Source: Streptomyces sp. NBC_01551
GTDB taxonomy: Bacteria > Actinomycetota > Actinomycetes > Streptomycetales > Streptomycetaceae
Assembly: GCF_026339935.1 (NCBI RefSeq)
Contig: NZ_JAPEPX010000001.1
Location: 3,610,001 to 3,674,000 of the forward strand
Reading direction: 5' to 3'
DNA: 64,000 bases
Below are positions 59,325-64,000 of the stretch, one piece after another (position 1 is the first letter of the stretch; every line of letters begins with the position of its first letter). A model generated the notes under the pieces. It was not told where the DNA came from and ran no database searches. It was given only the letters and a program-made list of their open reading frames with translations. The position numbers were made by a program, and so were the translations under genes.

Positions 59325-62153
59325 TTGTCCCCGACTAGCGAGACCGCAAAGGGCGGCCGCCGACTCGTCATCGTCGAGTCCCCTGCCAAGGCGAAGACGA
59401 TCAAGGGCTACCTCGGCCCGGGATACGTCGTCGAGGCGAGCGTCGGGCACATTCGCGACCTCCCGAACGGCGCCGCCGAGGTCCCCGACAAGTACACCGG
59501 CGAGGTCCGACGCCTCGGTGTGGACGTCGAACACGACTTCCAGCCGATCTACGTCGTCAACGCCGACAAGAAGGCCCAGGTCAGGAAGCTCAAGGAGCTG
59601 CTGGCCGAGTCCGACGAACTCTTCCTCGCCACCGATGAGGACCGCGAGGGCGAAGCCATCGCGTGGCACCTGCAGGAAGTCCTCAAGCCCAAGGTCCCCG
59701 TCCACCGGATGGTCTTCCACGAGATCACCAAGGACGCGATCCGCGACGCCGTCGCCAACCCGCGCGAGCTGAACCAGCGCATGGTCGACGCCCAGGAGAC
59801 CCGCCGCATCCTCGACCGCCTCTACGGCTACGAGGTCTCGCCGGTCCTGTGGAAGAAGGTCATGCCGCGCCTGTCGGCCGGCCGAGTCCAGTCGGTCGCC
59901 ACCCGCCTCGTCGTCGAGCGGGAGCGCGAGCGCATCGCCTTCCGCAGCGCCGAGTACTGGGACCTGACCGCAACCTTCTCCACCGGGCGGGCCGGCGACG
60001 CCTCCGACCCGTCCACGCTGGTCGCCCGCCTGAACACGGTGGACGGCAAGCGCGTCGCGCAGGGCCGCGACTTCGGCTCGAACGGGCAGCTCAAGAGCGA
60101 GGTGCTGCACCTCGACGAGGCGAACGCCCGGGCGCTGGCCGCCGCGCTGGCCGACACCTCGTTCGCCGTCCGCTCGGTCGAGTCCAAGCCGTACCGCCGC
60201 TCCCCGTACGCCCCGTTCCGCACGACGACGCTCCAGCAGGAGGCCTCGCGCAAGCTGGGCTTCGGCGCGAAGGCGACGATGCAGGTGGCGCAGAAGCTGT
60301 ACGAGAACGGCTTCATCACCTATATGCGTACGGACTCCACCACGCTCTCCGACACCGCGGTGTCGGCGGCACGGGCGCAGGTCACCCAGCTCTACGGGGC
60401 CGACTACCTGCCGGAGAAGCCGCGCGTCTACGCCGGCAAGGTCAAGAACGCGCAGGAGGCGCACGAGGCGATTCGCCCTTCGGGTGATCGTTTCCGCACC
60501 CCGGCCGAGACCGGCCTGACCGGCGACCAGTTCCGCCTGTACGAGCTGATCTGGAAGCGGACCGTCGCCTCCCAGATGAAGGACGCGGTCGGCAACTCGG
60601 TCACGGTCAAGATCGGCGGCCGGGCGTCCGACGGCCGGGACGCCGAGTTCAGTGCCTCCGGCAAGACGATCACCTTCCACGGCTTCATGAAGGCCTACGT
60701 CGAGGGCGCGGACGACCCGAACGCCGAGCTCGACGACCGCGAGAAGCGGCTGCCGCAGGTCGCCGAGGGCGACGCGCTGTCGGCCGAGGAGATCACGGCC
60801 GACGGCCACTCGACCAAGCCGCCGGCCCGGTACACCGAGGCCTCGCTGGTCAAGGAGCTCGAAGAGCGCGAGATCGGCCGCCCGTCGACGTACGCGTCGA
60901 TCATCGGCACGATCCTGGACCGCGGGTACGTCTTCAAGAAGGGCACGGCGCTCGTGCCGTCCTTCCTGTCGTTCGCCGTGGTCAACCTGCTGGAGACGCA
61001 CTTCGGCCGGCTCGTCGACTACGACTTCACCGCGAAGATGGAGGACGACCTCGACCGCATCGCGCGGGGCGAGGCCCAGTCCGTGCCGTGGCTGAAGCGG
61101 TTCTACTTCGGCTCCGAGGACGCGTCGGAGGTCGTACCGGCCGACGGCGACCACCTCGGCGGCCTGAAGGAGCTGGTCACGGACCTGGGCGCGATCGACG
61201 CCCGGGAGATCTCCTCCTTCCCGGTCGGCGACGGCGTCGTGCTGCGCGTCGGCCGCTACGGGCCGTACGTGGAGCGCGGCGAGAAGGACGCGGAGGGCCA
61301 CCAGCGGGCCGACGTCCCGGACGACCTGGCGCCGGACGAGCTGACGGTCGCGTACGCGGAGGAGCTGTTCGCCAAGCCGAGCGGCGAGTTCGAGCTGGGC
61401 AAGGACCCGGTGAGCGGGAACGAAATCGTCGCGAAGGACGGTCGTTACGGCCCGTACGTGACGGAGATCCTCCCCGAGGGCACCCCGAAGACGGGCAAGA
61501 ACGCGGTCAAGCCGCGGACGGCCTCGCTCTTCAAGTCCATGACCCTGGACACGGTCACCCTCGACGAGGCGCTGAAGCTGATGTCGCTGCCGCGCGTCGT
61601 CGGCGCGGACGCGGAGGGCGTGGAGATCACGGCCCAGAACGGCCGCTACGGCCCGTACCTGAAGAAGGGCACGGACTCGCGGTCGCTGGAGACCGAGGAC
61701 CAGCTCTTCTCGATCACGCTGGACGAGGCCCTCGCGATCTACGCGCAGCCCAAGCAGCGGGGCCGTGCCGCGGCCAAGCCGCCGCTGAAGGAACTGGGCA
61801 CCGACCCGGTCAGCGAGAAGCCGGTCGTCGTCAAGGACGGCCGCTTCGGGCCGTACGTGACGGACGGCGAGACGAACGCGACGCTGCGGCGGGACGACGA
61901 CGTCGAGACCATCACGCCGGAGCGGGGCTACGAACTGCTCGCGGAGAAGCGCGCGAAGGGCCCGGCGAAGAAGACGGCCAAGAAGGCGCCCGCGAAGAAG
62001 GCCCCGGCCAAGAAGGCGACGGCGACGAAGGCCGCCGCGGCCAAGAAGACGACGACCGCGAAGAAGACGGCCGCCAAGAAGACGGCGACGAAGACGGCGA
62101 CCAAGACCGCGGCGAAGAAGACGGCCGCCGCCACCCCGGCTTCGGACGAGTAG
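59325..62153 (+). CDS. topA: DNA topoisomerase I
   Basis: The 942-residue type IA topoisomerase relaxes negative supercoils. It has the Toprim domain (RLVIVESPAKAKTIKGYLG, ATDEDREGEAIAWHL with DxDxxG-type acidic cluster), the catalytic Tyr in GFITYMRTDSTTL, HEAIRPS, and YTEASLVKELEEREIGRPSTYASI. C-terminal topoisomerase repeats with GRYGPYV motifs recur about four times; classical zinc fingers are absent. The last about 65 residues are Lys/Ala/Thr repeats, the actinobacterial tail that increases DNA binding and processivity. TTG 59325 follows GGAGAGAAGAG. Confidence 0.96.
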   Translation: MSPTSETAKGGRRLVIVESPAKAKTIKGYLGPGYVVEASVGHIRDLPNGAAEVPDKYTGEVRRLGVDVEHDFQPIYVVNADKKAQVRKLKELLAESDELFLATDEDREGEAIAWHLQEVLKPKVPVHRMVFHEITKDAIRDAVANPRELNQRMVDAQETRRILDRLYGYEVSPVLWKKVMPRLSAGRVQSVATRLVVERERERIAFRSAEYWDLTATFSTGRAGDASDPSTLVARLNTVDGKRVAQGRDFGSNGQLKSEVLHLDEANARALAAALADTSFAVRSVESKPYRRSPYAPFRTTTLQQEASRKLGFGAKATMQVAQKLYENGFITYMRTDSTTLSDTAVSAARAQVTQLYGADYLPEKPRVYAGKVKNAQEAHEAIRPSGDRFRTPAETGLTGDQFRLYELIWKRTVASQMKDAVGNSVTVKIGGRASDGRDAEFSASGKTITFHGFMKAYVEGADDPNAELDDREKRLPQVAEGDALSAEEITADGHSTKPPARYTEASLVKELEEREIGRPSTYASIIGTILDRGYVFKKGTALVPSFLSFAVVNLLETHFGRLVDYDFTAKMEDDLDRIARGEAQSVPWLKRFYFGSEDASEVVPADGDHLGGLKELVTDLGAIDAREISSFPVGDGVVLRVGRYGPYVERGEKDAEGHQRADVPDDLAPDELTVAYAEELFAKPSGEFELGKDPVSGNEIVAKDGRYGPYVTEILPEGTPKTGKNAVKPRTASLFKSMTLDTVTLDEALKLMSLPRVVGADAEGVEITAQNGRYGPYLKKGTDSRSLETEDQLFSITLDEALAIYAQPKQRGRAAAKPPLKELGTDPVSEKPVVVKDGRFGPYVTDGETNATLRRDDDVETITPERGYELLAEKRAKGPAKKTAKKAPAKKAPAKKATATKAAAAKKTTTAKKTAAKKTATKTATKTAAKKTAAATPASDE

Positions 62154-62165
62154 GCAACTGCCGCG

Positions 62166-62198
62166 ACGCCGGCGGGGCTCCATCAGCCCCGCCGGCGT
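62166..62198 (+). terminator. terminator of topA
   Basis: ACGCCGGCGGGGCT pairs perfectly with AGCCCCGCCGGCGT over a 5-nt loop, 13 bp after the stop; its right arm overlaps a dispersed repeat copy. Confidence 0.88.
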
Positions 62199-62210
62199 TC
62201 GAGGCGCGGG
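62182..62210. repeat. dispersed intergenic repeat, copy 3
   Basis: CATCAGCCCCGCCGGCGTTC followed by GAGGCGCGGG, the same family as 23085 and 26404. Confidence 0.7.
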
Positions 62211-62328
62211 CGTTCGGGGGCGGAGCCCGCCGTAACGGCGCCGCACCCGAATCCCCCGGCAGGCGCGATGGGGCCGGGGTCACATCCGGGGTTGTCCACA
62301 GGCCCCCGCACCTGCCAAGCACAGCGGA

Positions 62329-62334
62329 TAGGCT
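62329..62334 (+). promoter_or_regulatory. -10 box of a leaderless tmk transcript
   Basis: TAGGCT ends 6 nt before the ATG at 62341; the same hexamer and spacing occur before nth. Confidence 0.55.
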
Positions 62335-62340
62335 GGGCGG

Positions 62341-64000
62341 ATGACGCGAGCCGAGCAGCCAACGGTCGTGACCGCCCCCGAGAACCCCACCTACGACGAA
62401 GCCCTAGCCGCGGACTCCCGCGAGCGAGCGGTGCGCGCCTTGCTGCGCACACCCAGGCTCCGTCGACTGTGGAGCGCCCAGCTGGTGAGCGGCATCGGTG
62501 ATGCCCTCGCCCTGCTGGTCCTGGTGCTGCTCGCACTCCAGGCGGCCGTCTCCGAGGGCGCCTTCGGCGACGGGTACCGCGGCTGGGCGTTCGCCGTCGC
62601 GGCCGTCTTCGGGGTGCGCGTCCTGGCCACCCTCACCTTCGGCGCGGTCCTGCTCGGGCCCTTCTCCAAACTCCTCTCCCCGAAGGAGTCCGGCGGCCGG
62701 CTCGACCGCCGCTGGACGATGGTCGGCGCCGACGGGGTCCGCATCGCGCTGTTCGTGGTCGCCCCGCTCTGGCTCGACTGGATCCCGGCCCACGCGCTGA
62801 CCGCGCTCCTGGCCACCGTGTTCGTCGCCGGCGCGGCCGAGCGGGTCTGGACCCTGGCCAAGGAGAGCGCGGCGCCCGCGCTGCTGCCCGCGCCGCCGCC
62901 GGAGGGGGCGACCGTGCGGCCGCTCCCGGACCACCTGGACGCGCTGCGTCGCCTGAACCTGCGTACCGCCTTCGCGGCGCTGCCCGCCGCGGCCGCCGCG
63001 CTGCTCGTCGCGACCCTGGTCGGCGAGGCCCTCGGCCTCGGCGTGGACTGGTTCGCGCTGAACCAGGCCGCCCTGGGCTCGTACGTGGCCGCCGGGTTGT
63101 TCGCCGCGTCCGTCTCGCTGCTGCTGCCGCTGGTGCTGCCCGGCGCGAAGACCCCGCGCCCGCGCTCCCCGCTGGAGGGGCTGCGCGCCCCCAAGGCGGG
63201 CGACCGGCCCGAGAAGGGGCGTACGGGAGCCATCCCGCTCCTCGTCCTGGCCTGCGCGGCGGTCGCCGGAGCCGTGGCGTCCGCCGCCGCCGTCGCCGTG
63301 CTGCACGCCTTCGACCTGGGCGGCGGCCCCGCCACCTTCGCCCTGCTGGTGCTGGCCCTGATCGGCGGCACCGGCCTCGGCATCCGCGCCACCCAGGCCG
63401 GGAAGGTGCTGCCCGCGCTGTCCCGGCGCCGGCTGCTGGCCCTCGCCATCGGGGTGTCCGGGCTGGCGCTGCTGCTGACCGGGCTGGTCCCGGACACCGC
63501 GACCGTGCTGTTCCTGTCGCTGCTCGCCGGCACCGCGGCCGGCGTCGCCGCCAACACCGGGCACACCCTGCTGGACCAGGAGACCGAGGAGTTCCGCCGG
63601 GCCCGGGTCACCGAGCACCTCCAGGCGGCCGTCCGCGTGGCCGTCGGCGTGGGCGCCGTCCTCGCCCCCGTCCTGGCCGCCGCGATCGGACCGCACCGGC
63701 TCGGCGGCGACGAGGTCGTCTTCGAGCACGGCGGCGCGGCGTTCACGCTGATGCTGGTCGGCGCCCTGCTGCTGCCGGTCGCCGTGGTCGTCCTGATCAA
63801 GGCCGACGACCGCGGTGGCGTACCCCTGCGGCGCGATCTGCGCGAGGCGCTGCGCGGCGGGGAGCCGGTGCAGGCCGCCTCCGACGCCGGGTTCTTCATC
63901 GCCCTGGAGGGCGGCGACGGGGCCGGCAAGTCCACCCAGGTCCAGGCGCTCGCCGAGTGGATACGGGGCAAGGGCCACGAGGTCGTCGTGACGCGCGAGC
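62341..64000 (+). CDS. tmk: MFS-like membrane domain fused to thymidylate kinase (partial)
   Basis: ATG 62341 opens 553 codons to the right edge without stop, so the 3' end is missing. Residues about 40-495 form 10-12 membrane helices like an MFS permease ([70 protein letters not shown]). Near residue 519 begins the thymidylate kinase domain [22 protein letters not shown] (P-loop) and [15 protein letters not shown] makes dTDP from dTMP. The fusion is characteristic of Streptomyces; the transport domain's substrate is unknown. Confidence 0.93.
   Translation, partial: MTRAEQPTVVTAPENPTYDEALAADSRERAVRALLRTPRLRRLWSAQLVSGIGDALALLVLVLLALQAAVSEGAFGDGYRGWAFAVAAVFGVRVLATLTFGAVLLGPFSKLLSPKESGGRLDRRWTMVGADGVRIALFVVAPLWLDWIPAHALTALLATVFVAGAAERVWTLAKESAAPALLPAPPPEGATVRPLPDHLDALRRLNLRTAFAALPAAAAALLVATLVGEALGLGVDWFALNQAALGSYVAAGLFAASVSLLLPLVLPGAKTPRPRSPLEGLRAPKAGDRPEKGRTGAIPLLVLACAAVAGAVASAAAVAVLHAFDLGGGPATFALLVLALIGGTGLGIRATQAGKVLPALSRRRLLALAIGVSGLALLLTGLVPDTATVLFLSLLAGTAAGVAANTGHTLLDQETEEFRRARVTEHLQAAVRVAVGVGAVLAPVLAAAIGPHRLGGDEVVFEHGGAAFTLMLVGALLLPVAVVVLIKADDRGGVPLRRDLREALRGGEPVQAASDAGFFIALEGGDGAGKSTQVQALAEWIRGKGHEVVVTRE

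Overview
The window is a high-GC chromosomal segment of a Streptomyces (phylum Actinomycetota). The evidence is coding third positions that are almost always G or C, GTG/TTG starts with strong Shine-Dalgarno sequences, a Wbl regulator matching WblA, a BldG-type anti-anti-sigma factor, H+-pumping pyrophosphatase, a TopA with a lysine-rich tail, and a thymidylate kinase fused behind an MFS-like membrane domain. From memory (not checked here) the gene order from about 14.0 kb to the right end is the conserved core order around bldG/hppA/topA in Streptomyces.

Left part (1-13,890) is accessory. Its centre is what looks like a small RiPP biosynthetic cluster. A divergent SARP-type activator (11,755, +) faces a minus-strand train: a 37-residue precursor peptide gene (11,549-11,436) that is easily missed because of its size, a fused leader-binding/E1-like/YcaO cyclodehydratase (11,424-9,220), an internally duplicated histidine kinase and its NarL-type response regulator, an alpha/beta hydrolase, cysC-cysD-cysN (sulfate activation to APS/PAPS), and an FAD/NAD(P)-binding protein fused to a TTC38-like TPR domain that runs off the left edge. 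A 23-bp interrupted palindrome lies in the divergent SARP/precursor promoter region. To its right come a small membrane protein under a double TGAAC-type palindrome, a decayed gene, and tRNA-Pro(CGG). The accessory block ends against the 3' side of that tRNA, the usual geometry of a genomic island.

Right of the tRNA the core begins: metallophosphoesterase, YqeY-like protein, class A penicillin-binding protein, an IS110 remnant with an orphan gene, wblA, a pair of ArsA-like ATPases, a DUF4177-like small protein, a RidA protein, a Nudix/MBL/L7-L12-like operon, a nucleotidyltransferase, crp, nth, a CoA-type Nudix protein and a membrane-anchored MarP-like serine protease, a 57-residue protein, an epoxide-hydrolase-like enzyme with a holin-like membrane protein, nhaA, acs, a SulP-STAS-carbonic anhydrase fusion, a lipoprotein deacetylase-like protein, a CooC/MinD-like ATPase and a degenerate Fic-like protein.

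At 44.5-49.5 kb there is a compact, translationally coupled Tad/Flp pilus-type locus (CpaE-like, TadA, TadB, TadC, DUF4244 pilin-like, TadE-like, second TadE-family protein), followed by an MrfA-like DEAH helicase, bldG, its anti-sigma-type kinase, hppA, a lipoprotein, a methyltransferase, a small membrane protein, topA and the start of tmk. Intergenic regions are rich in tandem repeats (47-48 bp x6, 28-29 bp x4, 48 bp x2, 24 bp x4, 18 bp x6) and strong hairpin terminators. Several core genes appear to be read from leaderless transcripts with a TANNNT box 6-8 nt before the start codon.
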